Assembly (NCBI RefSeq): GCF_000463115.2
Contig: NZ_AWFX01000049.1
Location: forward strand, 248,001-312,000
Direction of reading: 5' to 3'
From: Franconibacter helveticus LMG 23732
GTDB taxonomy: Bacteria; Pseudomonadota; Gammaproteobacteria; Enterobacterales; Enterobacteriaceae
DNA: 64,000 nucleotides
The position numbers were made by a program, and so were the translations under genes. The notes below the pieces were generated by a model, which was not told the origin of the DNA, searched no databases, and saw only the letters and a list, made by a program, of their open reading frames with translations. How positions within the stretch are numbered: position 1 is the stretch's first letter; every line of letters begins with the position of its first letter. Of this stretch, positions 9,613-18,258 are shown piece by piece.

Positions 9613-10470
9613 ATGGGCAACGGATGGCATGAATGGCCGCTGGTGCTGTTTACGGTGCTCGGCCAGTGCGTGGCGGGCGGATTGATAGTGAGCGGGCTTG
9701 GCTGGTTCGCGGTGGCGCATGAGCGTCCGGCAAGAACGCGGCTGGTGCGCGCCATGTTTCTGCTCTGGGTGTTGATGGGCCTGGGCTTTCTCGCCTCGGT
9801 GATGCATCTTGGGTCGCCGCTGCGGATGTTTAATTCGCTCAACCGCGTGGGGGCCTCGGCGCTCAGTAACGAAATCGCCAGCGGCTCGCTCTTCTTCGCG
9901 GTGGGCGGGCTATGGTGGCTGGCGGCGTTTTTCGACAAAATGCCGGTCGCGCTCGGCAAAGCGTGGCTCGTTGTCAGCATGGCGCTGGGGCTGGCGTTTG
10001 TCTGGATGATGAGCCGCGTTTACCAGATTGATACCGTGCCGACCTGGCGCAATGGCTATACGACGGCAGGGTTTTTCCTCACCGTGTTGCTGGGCGGGCC
10101 GCTACTCGGCGCGCTGGTGCTGCGACTTGCCCGGGTGCGCTTCAGCACGGCGCGTTTTGCGCAGATAAGCGTGGCGGCGTTACTGTTGTGCGTAGCGGTG
10201 ATCGTGCTGCAAAGCCTGACGCTTGCCGATATCCACAGCTCTGTGCAGCAGGCGAGCGCGCTTATTCCTGACTATGGGCTGATGCAGGTGGGGCGGCTGG
10301 GGTTACTGGCGGTCGGTCTGGGCTGCTGGATTGCGCCGCTTATCCGTAACCGGGAGCCCCGGCCATCCTTGCTCTGCCTGGGGCTGGTTCTGGTTCTTGC
10401 AGGAGAAGTCATGGGCCGGGCGCTCTTTTACGGCCTGCATATGACCACCGGCATGGCGGTGGCCGGGTAA
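9613..10470 (+). CDS. dmsC: Dimethyl sulfoxide reductase membrane anchor DmsC
   Basis: Integral membrane subunit that oxidises menaquinol and anchors DmsAB, about 285 residues (E. coli 287) with eight predicted hydrophobic helices. The start MGNGWHEWPLV matches DmsC; an in-frame upstream ATG at 9568 lies inside dmsB and is rejected because AGGAGGTG sits ideally before 9613. Last gene of dmsABC. No intrinsic terminator with a T-run follows, only the hairpin at 10482-10522. Confidence 0.96.
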   Translation: MGNGWHEWPLVLFTVLGQCVAGGLIVSGLGWFAVAHERPARTRLVRAMFLLWVLMGLGFLASVMHLGSPLRMFNSLNRVGASALSNEIASGSLFFAVGGLWWLAAFFDKMPVALGKAWLVVSMALGLAFVWMMSRVYQIDTVPTWRNGYTTAGFFLTVLLGGPLLGALVLRLARVRFSTARFAQISVAALLLCVAVIVLQSLTLADIHSSVQQASALIPDYGLMQVGRLGLLAVGLGCWIAPLIRNREPRPSLLCLGLVLVLAGEVMGRALFYGLHMTTGMAVAG

Positions 10471-10481
10471 CGTTTACCTCA

Positions 10482-10522
10482 TTCAGAAAAGGGAGGCGGC
10501 GTTGCGCCGTCTCTCATCTGAA
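10482..10522 (+). other. Long hairpin between dmsC and a small secreted-protein gene
   Basis: An outer arm TTCAG/CTGAA encloses a nine-pair GC-rich stem (10493-10501 with 10505-10513, one G-U pair) and a three-base loop. There is no T-run after it, so it is not a standard intrinsic terminator. It could protect the dms mRNA 3' end or fold in the leader of the next gene, whose ribosome binding site starts about ten bases later. Confidence 0.45.
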
Positions 10523-10540
10523 GCTGGATAAGGATATTGT

Positions 10541-10825
10541 ATGCGTATAACTGTGGTGGCGGCGGCATGTCTCGCCGCCGCCGCGCTGTGGGCGCTGCCC
10601 GCGCAGGCGCGGCTGAGCGACGAGCAGGTGAAAGCCCGGATGATTGAGGCGTCGATAGCGGAGTACTCCGGCAACTGTCCTTGCCCTTATAACACCATGC
10701 GCAACGGCCGCAGCTGCGGCGGTCGTAGCGCCTGGAGCCGGGCAGGCGGTGAATCGCCGCTCTGTTATAAAAAAGAGATCACGCCCGCAATGGTAAAAGC
10801 ATGGCGCGAGGCGAACGGAGAGTAA
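10541..10825 (+). CDS. Small secreted four-cysteine protein, function unknown
   Basis: 94 residues. A signal peptide is clear: positively charged start, Ala-rich hydrophobic core, and likely cleavage after AQA near residue 23, so the mature form of about 70 residues is periplasmic or secreted. The mature part has four cysteines within CPCPYN, SCGG and LCY, and a G/R/S-rich centre. I recall similar short proteins described only as hypothetical in several proteobacteria, including rhizobia. AAGGATATTGT before the ATG is a good ribosome binding site. It lies between dmsC and the convergent rna gene. No function is claimed. Confidence 0.75.
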   Translation: MRITVVAAACLAAAALWALPAQARLSDEQVKARMIEASIAEYSGNCPCPYNTMRNGRSCGGRSAWSRAGGESPLCYKKEITPAMVKAWREANGE

Positions 10826-10898
10826 AAGCAGGCGGGTCAAAAACAGGGCGGGAAGCGCAGCGCCACCCGCCATCGCGCCTTAAAGGCGTGAGGCTTTC

Positions 10899-11711
10899 TT
10901 AATAGCCTGCTTCGTCCAGTACAAACTGCTTGCCGCAGTTGCCTGGGTGTGGCTGCGGCGCAAAAGAAGCGGGCGAAAGCGGCGCGTTGATGTCCGCTGC
11001 GTTGAGGGAAACCTGCATTTCAGTCAGGTAAGCAGGATTGCCGTTACAGGTGAGTTTCACCGCTTTGACGCTGCCGTTGCCATAGGCTTTTGCCAGCGCG
11101 TTATCGAAATCCGCCCGGCGGATAGTTTCGCCATAGTGCGCCGCCAGAAAGGCGCCGAGCGAACTTTGTTTAATTTCGCTGTTGAGGCGCACCAGGGTGC
11201 CGAAGTAGGCATCCGGGTCAAAGCCGAAGCAGACGCCGTGTTTGGCGTACTCATAGCGTTCCAGGCAAGAGTCGCCGCCTGCGCCAGGCATCACTTCGCT
11301 CAGGCGCGCGGCGGATTCCAGAGACAGACCCGTTTCCGCGGCGGCGCATTTCCTCGCCGGGCTTGCCATCGGCATATTGGGTATGGGGCGCGTGGCGCAG
11401 CCAAAGCGCATCCAGCGGCGTTCATCCACGCCCCGGGCGGCGATAGATTTCGGTAGCCCCGGCCACAGGCCGTGCGCCGTCAGATAAGCGCGCTTATCGT
11501 CCTGCTCTTTCTGCGTGCTGCATTCCTGAGGCTCATCCCGTTTACGGTCGTGCATGCTCTGACAAAACCCGGTTTGCCACGAAAGCGCCAGCACGTAGCG
11601 ATCAAAATCCTGATATTTTTGCGCCGCTAACGGTTTTTCATCCGCAGCCTGAGCAATGTGCCATCCTGACAGTAACAGCCCGCACAGGGCCAGGTTTCGC
11701 ATCCTGAACAT
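10899..11711 (-). CDS. rna: Ribonuclease I (RNase T2 family)
   Basis: Periplasmic endoribonuclease that degrades RNA non-specifically through 2',3'-cyclic phosphates, 270 residues (E. coli 268). A signal peptide of about 22 residues ends near AQA. The two T2 catalytic motifs are present: LTAHGLWPG with His80 and EYAKHGVCFG with His158. Eight or more cysteines fit the disulfide-rich family. Two starts are possible, 11711 and the in-frame ATG at 11702; neither has a strong ribosome binding site. An intrinsic-terminator-like hairpin lies about 50 bases upstream. Confidence 0.96.
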   Translation of the reverse strand: MFRMRNLALCGLLLSGWHIAQAADEKPLAAQKYQDFDRYVLALSWQTGFCQSMHDRKRDEPQECSTQKEQDDKRAYLTAHGLWPGLPKSIAARGVDERRWMRFGCATRPIPNMPMASPARKCAAAETGLSLESAARLSEVMPGAGGDSCLERYEYAKHGVCFGFDPDAYFGTLVRLNSEIKQSSLGAFLAAHYGETIRRADFDNALAKAYGNGSVKAVKLTCNGNPAYLTEMQVSLNAADINAPLSPASFAPQPHPGNCGKQFVLDEAGY

Positions 11712-11763
11712 TCTTTATCTCAATAAGTAAAAGCATTTAATTATTACTACTTATTTAAACACA

Positions 11764-11785
11764 AAAAGCGCCTACAGGCGCTTTT
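11764..11785 (-). terminator. Intrinsic terminator-like hairpin upstream of rna
   Basis: Nine-base arms AAAAGCGCC and GGCGCTTTT around a four-base TACA loop. Read on the minus strand it is followed by TTTTTGTGTTT and so would stop transcripts heading into rna; read on the plus strand the T-run is short. No gene upstream on the minus strand needs it, so it could act in the rna leader. Confidence 0.6.
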
Positions 11786-12122
11786 CATCATGACCGGCGC
11801 TCTAGCGCAGGGCAGCGGCAATATGGCGTAAATGGCGCCCGCTCAGGCAATCGAGAGGCCGTAAAGGCGCAGAAACAAGAATGCGCGGCATCCGGCTGGC
11901 TTTTATCGCCCTTAGCCGCTGTGATTTTCCCTTAGTCATGGGCGCGATGCGCATAGCGTGTGGGGGCGGCGGCGCGGCTACTGTTCTCGGCGATCAATGC
12001 GCGCTTAACTTTCGGCTACCCAGGGTTGTTCGCTTGACCGCTCCGTAAAAAGCGATTTCTTCTACCATAATGACCAAAGCAGCAATAAGCGTTTTATGTG
12101 AATTTCGCTACAGAGGGCGGTC

Positions 12123-12138
12123 GTTAAGCTTTTATTAA
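12123..12138 (+). promoter_or_regulatory. Candidate PhoP box upstream of pagP
   Basis: Two half sites, GTTAA and ATTAA, start 11 bases apart, the spacing of the PhoP direct repeat (GTTTA-N6-GTTTA). pagP is a classic PhoP/PhoQ target. Each half site has mismatches, so the match is weak. Confidence 0.3.
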
Positions 12139-12193
12139 GTCAACGGCTGCCAGAATGCTTTAAATTATTTTTTTATAAGTAAGAACTGAATTG

Positions 12194-12754
12194 ATGAAAA
12201 TAGCGTTTACCTTTCTGCTCACTGCTCTGTTTCTTATTGCTGGCCCCAGCGCAGCGGAAATTAAACGCCCGGTTAAGCCCCTGACGACGCTTAAAAAGAA
12301 TATTGCGCAAACATGGAATGAGCCTGCGCAATATGACGGCTACCTGCCGCTTATCACCTGGCACGCGCGCTTCGCTTATGACAAAGAGAAAACCGACAAG
12401 TATAACGAACGCCCGTGGGGGGCGGGATTCGGCCAGGCGCGTTGGGACGAAAAAGGCAACTGGCATGGTTTGTACGCCATGGCGTTTAAAGACTCGTTCA
12501 ATGACTGGGAACCCATCGCGGGCTACGGCTGGGAGGCAACCTGGCGACCGCTGTCTGACGAGAAGTTCCGCCTTGGTCTTGGCTATACGGTAGGCGTAAC
12601 GATGCGTGAAAACTGGAATTATATACCGGTTCCGTTAGCGTTGCCGCTGGCCTCGATAGGCTACGGACCGGCCACGTTCCAGATGACCTATATTCCCGGA
12701 ACTTACAATAACGGCAACGTCTACTTTGCCTGGTTGCGGCTTACGTTTCAGTAA
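12194..12754 (+). CDS. pagP: Lipid A palmitoyltransferase PagP
   Basis: Outer-membrane beta-barrel enzyme that transfers palmitate from phospholipid to lipid A, conferring resistance to cationic peptides. 186 residues from ATG 12194, as in E. coli; the frame also opens with a TTG one codon upstream. The signal peptide ends after about residue 21 (PSAA). Catalytic residues known from E. coli are present: His57, Asp100 and Ser101 in precursor numbering (WHARF and KDSFNDWEP). It ends in an aromatic-rich strand with Phe-Gln. Single gene with its own upstream region. Confidence 0.96.
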   Translation: MKIAFTFLLTALFLIAGPSAAEIKRPVKPLTTLKKNIAQTWNEPAQYDGYLPLITWHARFAYDKEKTDKYNERPWGAGFGQARWDEKGNWHGLYAMAFKDSFNDWEPIAGYGWEATWRPLSDEKFRLGLGYTVGVTMRENWNYIPVPLALPLASIGYGPATFQMTYIPGTYNNGNVYFAWLRLTFQ

Positions 12755-12941
12755 CCTAAAAAAATCTGATTTCCCACTCTATCTTTATCCCTTCAAAAAC
12801 AAGGGTTAATAGCGAGGCGGAAAAAAAGTTGGCGACTTTTATCACTTTTTAGCAAAGTTCGACTGGACAAAAGCCATCACAATTGATGTACTGATACCCG
12901 ACACAGCATTTGTGTCGTTTTTTCATGTAAAGGTAATTTTG

Positions 12942-13151
12942 ATGTCTAAGATTAAAGGTAACGTTAAGTGGTTTAATGAATCCAAAGGCTTTGGTTTCAT
13001 CACTCCGGAAGATGGCAGCAAAGACGTGTTCGTACACTTCTCTGCAATCCAGAGCAATGGTTTCAAAACTCTGGCTGAAGGTCAGCGCGTTGAGTTCGAA
13101 ATCACTAACGGTGCCAAAGGCCCTTCTGCTGCTAACGTAATCGCTCTGTAA
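12942..13151 (+). CDS. cspE: Cold-shock-family RNA chaperone CspE
   Basis: 69-residue OB-fold nucleic-acid chaperone that melts RNA structure and acts as an antiterminator. RNP1 KGFGFI and RNP2 VFVHF are intact. The sequence is essentially that of E. coli CspE, with one visible change (Ser for Thr near residue 38). The frame extends 30 bases upstream, but ATG 12942 after AAAGGT gives the known protein. A pyrimidine-rich leader precedes it and a strong intrinsic terminator follows. Codon use is that of a highly expressed gene. Confidence 0.97.
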   Translation: MSKIKGNVKWFNESKGFGFITPEDGSKDVFVHFSAIQSNGFKTLAEGQRVEFEITNGAKGPSAANVIAL

Positions 13152-13170
13152 GCGTCAGCAAGAATTTCAA

Positions 13171-13195
13171 AACCCGCCCACTGGCGGGTTTTTTT
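13171..13195 (+). terminator. Intrinsic terminator of cspE
   Basis: Arms AACCCGCC and GGCGGGTT around a CACT loop, followed by TTTTT. The minus strand also shows TTTTGAAATTCTT after the stem, so it may serve the convergent crcB/small-ORF transcript as well. Confidence 0.9.
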
Positions 13196-13215
13196 ATGCC
13201 TGTTTTCGGCAAGGC

Positions 13216-13302
13216 TCAGTAAAATAAAAAGGTTTTTAAAAAGGCGGCGACGACCAGCGCGCTCAGCAGCATGGCCCCCAGACTTTGCAGATTCTCTTTC
13301 AT
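13216..13302 (-). CDS. Putative 28-residue membrane microprotein downstream of crcB
   Basis: Minus-strand ORF of 29 codons including stop, below usual length cut-offs. The protein starts MKENLQ, then runs into a single hydrophobic segment (about residues 8-28, LGAMLLSALVVAAF) ending in FLFY. A strong ribosome binding site, GAGGTG, sits seven bases before the ATG. It lies 69 bases after the crcB stop on the same strand and ends 20 bases before the bidirectional terminator of cspE, so crcB plus this ORF could be one transcript. Single-span microproteins of this kind often modulate a neighbouring transporter. I do not recognise a named family. Confidence 0.5.
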   Translation of the reverse strand: MKENLQSLGAMLLSALVVAAFLKTFLFY

Positions 13303-13371
13303 GGCGACACCTCAGCAGGAAGATGCCCCATGGTGGCAGAGAAAGATTAAGGCTGGATTAAGAAATGAACC

Positions 13372-13767
13372 TTAATGAGCGCTGGCGGCGGAAAAGATCC
13401 AGAATGCGAGCGCTGTCATAATAAACGAGCCCGCCAGGTTAATCGCCACGTTTAACGCAGCCCAGCCCAACCGTCCTTCCTGCAATAAAAAAACCACTTC
13501 AGCCGAGAACGTTGAAAACGTTGTCAGGCCGCCGCAAAAGCCGGTGGTGATAAGCAGTTTCCACATGGGATCGATATGCGTCATGCGGTTAAACCAGGCA
13601 AGCCCCGCCCCGATAATAAACGCGCCAGCCAGGTTGGCGGTCAACGTGCCAAGCGGAATAGCATGATGCAGCGGATTCAGCCGCAGGCTCAACCACCAGC
13701 GTAAAACGCTGCCCGTACCGCCGCCAATAAATACTGCCAGTAAAATATTCGCCACGTTAAAATCCAT
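13372..13767 (-). CDS. crcB: Fluoride channel CrcB/Fluc
   Basis: Small four-helix inner-membrane protein (131 residues, E. coli 127) that dimerises in antiparallel fashion and exports fluoride. Family motifs are visible: [10 protein letters not shown] in helix 1, NLAGAF in helix 2, and the [12 protein letters not shown] stretch that forms the Phe box and central Na+ site in helix 3. The start [10 protein letters not shown] adds a few residues relative to E. coli; the upstream ribosome binding site is weak. No fluoride riboswitch fold was recognised upstream. A small ORF follows on the same strand. Confidence 0.95.
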   Translation of the reverse strand: MDFNVANILLAVFIGGGTGSVLRWWLSLRLNPLHHAIPLGTLTANLAGAFIIGAGLAWFNRMTHIDPMWKLLITTGFCGGLTTFSTFSAEVVFLLQEGRLGWAALNVAINLAGSFIMTALAFWIFSAASAH

Positions 13768-13856
13768 TAGCAGAAAGTTCAGAAGCTAAAGTCTACCGCC
13801 GCTGCGCAGGGTCTGGCTATCACGGATATACTCATTAAAAAAGCACGGGGGCAACG

Positions 13857-14645
13857 ATGAAAATTGCTGTTGGGCAGTTCGCCGTCGCGCCGCAATGGCG
13901 GGAAAACGCATTAACCTGCGTGGAGATGATGACAAAAGCGGCGGAACAAGGGGCTGATTTGCTGGTGCTGCCGGAGGCATTGCTGGCGCGTGAAGACAAC
14001 GACCCGGATTTGTCAGTGAAATCCGCGCAGTCTCCTGAGGGCGACTATATGCGTATGTTGCGCGAGGAGAGCCTTAAAAACGCGCTTACAACGCTTTTGA
14101 CAATACATGTGCCCACTACCGGCGGCAGAGCGGCAAACACGCTGCTGGCGCTGCGTGGCGGCGAAATTATCGCGCAGTATCAAAAGCTGCATCTCTACGA
14201 TGCATTTTCCGTTCAGGAATCCCGTCTTGTGGATGCCGGCGAATCAATTCCGCCGCTGATTGAGGTGGCGGGCATGAAGGTGGGCCTGATGACCTGCTAC
14301 GATCTGCGTTTTCCGGAGCTGGCGTTAAGCCTGGCGCTTGCTGGCGCAGAGGTGCTGGCGCTCCCCGCCGCCTGGGTGCGCGGCCCGCACAAAGAGCACC
14401 ACTGGGCGACTTTACTCGCCGCGCGGGCGCTGGATACCACATGCTATGTGGCGGCGGCAGGGGAGTGCGGCAACAAAAATATCGGCCACAGCCGGGTAGT
14501 GGATCCGCTGGGCGTGACCCTGGCTGGCGCTGCGCAATCGCCTGATCTCATCTTTGCGGACATTTCTTCACAGCGCGTTGCGCAGGTGCGGGAAAAATTG
14601 CCGGTGCTTAAAAATCGCCGTTTCGCCGCGCCGCGCTTGTTGTGA
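13857..14645 (+). CDS. ybeM: Nitrilase-superfamily deaminated glutathione amidase (YbeM/Nit1-type)
   Basis: 262-residue carbon-nitrogen hydrolase. The Glu-Lys-Cys triad is present as Glu40 (LPEALL), Lys110 (YQKLHLYD) and Cys147 ([10 protein letters not shown]). Related enzymes hydrolyse deaminated glutathione, a side product of transaminases, to alpha-ketoglutarate and Cys-Gly. It lies between crcB and tatE exactly as ybeM does in E. coli, where as I recall K-12 carries a disrupted copy; here the frame is intact. Divergent from crcB with a short shared upstream region. Confidence 0.92.
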   Translation: MKIAVGQFAVAPQWRENALTCVEMMTKAAEQGADLLVLPEALLAREDNDPDLSVKSAQSPEGDYMRMLREESLKNALTTLLTIHVPTTGGRAANTLLALRGGEIIAQYQKLHLYDAFSVQESRLVDAGESIPPLIEVAGMKVGLMTCYDLRFPELALSLALAGAEVLALPAAWVRGPHKEHHWATLLAARALDTTCYVAAAGECGNKNIGHSRVVDPLGVTLAGAAQSPDLIFADISSQRVAQVREKLPVLKNRRFAAPRLL

Positions 14646-14772
14646 TGTTTTTTTACGCAGCGCTTGATTCACCTTGTTACAGATTGCTATTGTGTGTCGG
14701 GCTCAAATGTCCGTTAATAAGTGCGGGCTTTCGGGTGGCCATTTAAGCGCCAGTTTTATAAAGAAGGTATGT

Positions 14773-14976
14773 ATGGGTGAAATTAGTATTACTAAGCTTC
14801 TGGTGATCGCCGCGCTGGTGATCCTGCTGTTTGGTACCAAAAAATTGCGCACGCTGGGCGGTGACCTCGGCGCTGCGATTAAAGGCTTTAAGAAAGCAAT
14901 GAACGACGACGACGCCAGCGCGAAAAACGCCCCGGCGGCTGACGCGTCCGCAGAGCGTCTCTCCCACAAAGAGTAA
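14773..14976 (+). CDS. tatE: Sec-independent translocase component TatE
   Basis: 67-residue TatA paralogue of the twin-arginine translocase. One N-terminal transmembrane helix (about 5-20) is followed by the FG hinge and an amphipathic helix ([16 protein letters not shown]), then a charged tail. The frame extends upstream to 14674, but ATG 14773 after AAGAAGGT gives the canonical MGEISITKL start. Its substrates in this window include DmsA. An intrinsic terminator follows. Confidence 0.96.
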   Translation: MGEISITKLLVIAALVILLFGTKKLRTLGGDLGAAIKGFKKAMNDDDASAKNAPAADASAERLSHKE

Positions 14977-15003
14977 CTGCGTGCTGCCTTTGAGGCATAA
15001 AAA

Positions 15004-15031
15004 AACCGGCGCTTAATGGCCGGTTTTTTTG
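15004..15031. terminator. Bidirectional terminator between tatE and lipA
   Basis: Arms AACCGGC and GCCGGTT around an eight-base loop, flanked by an A-run on the left and a seven-base T-run on the right, so it fits both converging genes. Confidence 0.9.
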
Positions 15032-15059
15032 TGGGATAATGTCAGTACGTAACAGAATG

Positions 15060-16025
15060 TTACTTCACTTCCATCCCTTTCGCCTGCAAATCGGCGTGGT
15101 AAGAAGAGCGGACAAACGGACCGCAGGCAGCATGGGTAAAGCCCATCGCCAGCGCTTCCGCTTTCATCTCTTCGAACTCATCCGGGCTTACGTAACGCTG
15201 CACAGGCAGGTGGTGACGGCTGGGCTGTAAATACTGACCGAGCGTTAACATCGTCACGCCATGGGCGCGCAAATCGCGCATTACGGCGACGATCTCTTCG
15301 TTAGTTTCGCCAAGACCGACCATCAGGCCAGACTTAGTCGGGATCTCCGGGTGCGCTTCTTTAAAACGCTCCAGCAGCTTCAGCGACCAGGCATAATCCG
15401 CGCCCGGACGAACCTGACGGTAAAGACGCGGCACGTTTTCCAGGTTGTGGTTAAACACGTCCGGCGGCGTAGCGTTGAGAATTTCCAGCGCTTTATCCAT
15501 ACGGCCGCGGAAATCCGGCACCAGCGTTTCGATTTTAATGGTTGGGTTTTTCTCACGAATAGCGCTGATGCAATCGGCGAAGTGCTGGGCGCCGCCGTCG
15601 CGCAGGTCATCGCGGTCAACGGAAGTAACAACAACATAACGCAGACCCATGTCGGCAATGGTCTGGGCCAGTTTTTGCGGCTCGTTAGCATCCGGCGCGA
15701 CCGGGCGACCGTGGGCTACGTCGCAGAACGGGCAGCGACGGGTGCAGATAGCGCCCAGGATCATAAAAGTCGCGGTACCGTGGTTGAAACACTCCGCCAG
15801 GTTAGGGCAGGAGGCCTCTTCACAGACGGAATGGAGGCCGTTTTTGCGCATCGCCGCCTTGATTCCCTGAATACGGGTAGAGTCGGCAGGGAGTTTGATT
15901 TTCATCCACTCCGGCTTTCTGAGCAGTGCCTCGCGCTCTGTCACCACGTTTTTTACCGGGATAAGGGCCATTTTATCGGCATCGCGGTATTTCACACCGC
16001 GTTCCATCACAATGGGTTTACTCAT
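15060..16025 (-). CDS. lipA: Lipoyl synthase LipA
   Basis: Radical SAM enzyme that inserts two sulfurs into octanoyl-protein to make lipoyl groups on 2-oxoacid dehydrogenases and GcvH. 321 residues, as in E. coli. The auxiliary cluster uses Cys68, Cys73 and Cys79 ([12 protein letters not shown]) and the radical SAM cluster Cys94, Cys98 and Cys101 (CTRRCPFC). The conserved C-terminal RSSYHAD supplies the serine ligand. It acts after LipB, encoded two genes away; ybeF lies between them as in E. coli. Confidence 0.98.
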   Translation of the reverse strand: MSKPIVMERGVKYRDADKMALIPVKNVVTEREALLRKPEWMKIKLPADSTRIQGIKAAMRKNGLHSVCEEASCPNLAECFNHGTATFMILGAICTRRCPFCDVAHGRPVAPDANEPQKLAQTIADMGLRYVVVTSVDRDDLRDGGAQHFADCISAIREKNPTIKIETLVPDFRGRMDKALEILNATPPDVFNHNLENVPRLYRQVRPGADYAWSLKLLERFKEAHPEIPTKSGLMVGLGETNEEIVAVMRDLRAHGVTMLTLGQYLQPSRHHLPVQRYVSPDEFEEMKAEALAMGFTHAACGPFVRSSYHADLQAKGMEVK

Positions 16026-16152
16026 AGCGTGCGTGTTCCAGTTGCGGATAACGAAGGAAAGCGTCTCAATTCAAGTAAGCGTTGCATTTATCAACTATTT
16101 TTGAATTAGCGGCACGCAGTATATCATCAGTAACAGGCAGAAATCAGCCTGT

Positions 16153-16202
16153 GGGCACGGGAAATGGAGAAAGAATTGTAAAATAGTTGTTATTTCGTGC
16201 CC
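16153..16202. repeat. Imperfect inverted repeat in the lipA upstream region
   Basis: GGGCACG-GG-AAAT (16153-16165) and ATTTCGTGCCC (16192-16202) form an 11-pair stem with two bulged bases and a loop of about 26 bases. It lies some 130-180 bases upstream of lipA. A second small stem near 16215-16234 (ACGCCTG/CAGGCGT) is close to the ybeF stop and may end ybeF. Confidence 0.4.
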
Positions 16203-16241
16203 TTATGTGGGTTAAACGCCTGTGAGCAGGCGTCTGTCACG

Positions 16242-17228
16242 TCAGAGCGCGGCCTCGGGCTGGCTGAATCCTTCGACCAGGGCCTCAATAACGCTTTGCA
16301 CGACCGGGTCGCGCAGACTGAACTTATTGTAATGCAGCGATATATCGACGCCTTCATCAATTAAAAAATCGGTTTTAACTTCGCTAAGCTGCCAACTCTC
16401 TTTAAACATTTCATAAAGCCTGCCGGGCATAAACCCGATCAGATCGCTGCTGCCGATAATGGCGGCGATCGTGACCATGTTGTAGCTGCTGAAACTTACG
16501 GTGCGGTTTGGGAACAGCGCGTTGATCTGTTTACGCAGGCTGCCTAACGTTTCATTGGGCATCATGATAAGCGTCTGGCCATAGCGTTGCAGTTGCTCCT
16601 GGGTGACAGGCGCTTCGCTGCAAGGATGGCCGCGGCGGCACACCATCACTACGCGGTCTTTAAACAGGCGATGACTGCTCAACGTACGCGAAGTCCAGGA
16701 GCTGGCGTCGATAACAAGGTCAGTCTGAAACTGGCTGAGCTGCGCTTCGGTATCGGTAAGCGGGATATTACGGATCTGCAAATTCGGGCTGACTTGTTGT
16801 ATCAGCTGATAAATCTGAGGAATAACCAGCGCGCCGACAGAAGGCGAGGTAGCGACGCTCAGGGTACGCTGCTTGTCATGTTCGCCGTGGAAATCCAGGG
16901 CGCCGAGAATCGACTCCAGCCCCTGACTAATGTACTCGTGAAGATGTGAGGCATAGGCGGTAGGCGTTACCCCCTGGCCTTTACGAATAAACAGGGGGTC
17001 GGGAAAAATCAGTCGCAGTTTTTGAATTGACTGGCTAATGGCCGATGGCGTCAGATTCAGTATCCTGGCGGCGTTGACTATCCCTTTATGAACGTAAACC
17101 GCTTCAAAAATGGTCAACAGGTTGAGGTCGATATTTCGCAGCGTCTGGAATATTTGCGGTTTGTTCGCATCATTTCTTTTGGCGCCGGGGTGCTCCGGGG
17201 GATGGTTGAATTCCACGCTACGCTCCAA
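16242..17228 (-). CDS. ybeF: LysR-family transcriptional regulator YbeF
   Basis: 328-residue LysR-type regulator. The winged helix-turn-helix (about 35-95) contains LNLLTIFEAVY and LTPSAISQSIQKLR, which I recall as nearly identical in E. coli YbeF. The effector domain is more divergent. It has an extended N-terminus of about 30 residues before the HTH, as in E. coli. The target is not known to me. It has its own AT-rich upstream region, so it is probably a separate unit between lipA and lipB. Confidence 0.93.
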   Translation of the reverse strand: MERSVEFNHPPEHPGAKRNDANKPQIFQTLRNIDLNLLTIFEAVYVHKGIVNAARILNLTPSAISQSIQKLRLIFPDPLFIRKGQGVTPTAYASHLHEYISQGLESILGALDFHGEHDKQRTLSVATSPSVGALVIPQIYQLIQQVSPNLQIRNIPLTDTEAQLSQFQTDLVIDASSWTSRTLSSHRLFKDRVVMVCRRGHPCSEAPVTQEQLQRYGQTLIMMPNETLGSLRKQINALFPNRTVSFSSYNMVTIAAIIGSSDLIGFMPGRLYEMFKESWQLSEVKTDFLIDEGVDISLHYNKFSLRDPVVQSVIEALVEGFSQPEAAL

Positions 17229-17534
17229 ATACAGTGATAAAACATATAATAAATTGATTATATTTATTAAATCTATGAATTGGTGATTAAGCAGACAATA
17301 AAGCCGTTGACGTGTCGTTTCACTATTAAGTGAATAAGACTTTTGGCTAACGGCAAGCAGGAAAAACGTTTTTTCAGATTAATCTCGCCTTGACGGTCGC
17401 GGTCAGTAATTTATTGTCTGAATTAATAATTCCTCATTCAGGCGAAAAGAAAATATATAATCCGTCACAGATTGTAAAGCGGCAAATAAACGGCGGGAAG
17501 CGCCGCAACGTATGGTTGCGGCGGAAATATAATA
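17229..17534. other. Intergenic region between ybeF and lipB
   Basis: About 300 AT-rich bases serving as the ybeF promoter region. At 17502-17522 a perfect eight-pair stem (GCCGCAAC/GTTGCGGC, five-base loop) lies just after lipB; it lacks a T-run and may be a 3' stabilising hairpin. No gene seen. Confidence 0.55.
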
Positions 17535-18176
17535 TTAAGCAGTAATATATTTCGCACTGGGATTATTAAGCAGTGCTAAAAAATGCTGAATGAGGCGGGG
17601 CTGAATTTGCCCGACAGTCGCTCCCGGGCGCAGAGCGCTGACCTGCGTCATTTCCATTCCGGCGTACCCGCATGGGTTAATACGCAAAAAAGGCGTCAAA
17701 TCCATATTAATGTTCAATGCCAGCCCGTGAAAGGAACAGCCTTTGCGAATGCGTAAGCCAAGCGAACAGATTTTTTTATCGCCAACATAGACGCCAGGCG
17801 CATCGGCGCGAGGATGGGCTTCGATATCCATTTCCGCCAGCGTGTTAACTACCGTCTGCTCCAGCAAAGTCACCAGTTCACGTACGCCAAGTTTGCGGCG
17901 CTTGAGATCAAGCAAAACGTACATAACCTGCTGGCCTGGGCCGTGGTAAGTCACCTGGCCGCCGCGATCGCTCTGAACCACCGGGATATCGCCGGGCATT
18001 AACAGATGTTCCGCCTTGCCAGCCTGGCCCTGGGTAAATACCGGATGGTGTTCAACCAGCCAAATCTCATCGGGGGTTGATTCATCGCGACTGTCGGTAA
18101 AATCATGCATCGCCTGCGAAACCGGCGCATAAGGCTGCAAGCCGAGCTGACGAATCAGAAGGGTATCCTGAAACAA
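17535..18176 (-). CDS. lipB: Octanoyl-[acyl carrier protein]:protein octanoyltransferase LipB
   Basis: Transfers octanoate from ACP to lipoyl domains, the step before LipA. With a TTG start at 18176 the protein is 213 residues, the same as E. coli LipB, which to my recollection also starts with TTG. A GGAG lies nine bases upstream of it, while the longer frame up to 18440 runs back through ybeD. The acyl-thioester cysteine is Cys169 (INPCGY) and the partner lysine Lys135 (GDKKICS). [12 protein letters not shown] is the family signature. Confidence 0.96.
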   Translation of the reverse strand: MFQDTLLIRQLGLQPYAPVSQAMHDFTDSRDESTPDEIWLVEHHPVFTQGQAGKAEHLLMPGDIPVVQSDRGGQVTYHGPGQQVMYVLLDLKRRKLGVRELVTLLEQTVVNTLAEMDIEAHPRADAPGVYVGDKKICSLGLRIRKGCSFHGLALNINMDLTPFLRINPCGYAGMEMTQVSALRPGATVGQIQPRLIQHFLALLNNPSAKYITA

Positions 18177-18258
18177 AACAGCGTCTCCGGAAGGAATAGG
18201 GTGCGGGGAGTATATCACAGGGAAGCAGGAGGTTGCCCGGCTCCGGCCGGGCGACGGG

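Larger units (their letters stand above)
11712..12193. other. Intergenic region between rna and pagP
   Basis: About 480 bases between divergently oriented genes, both long 5' regions. It contains the hairpin at 11764-11785 and a PhoP-like direct repeat near 12123-12138. Otherwise I see no gene; the middle part (11800-12050) has no convincing reading frame. Confidence 0.6.

Noticed and set aside
13768-13856. Fluoride riboswitch before crcB
   Set aside because: The 89-base spacer shows no crcB-motif pseudoknot elements that I can recognise.
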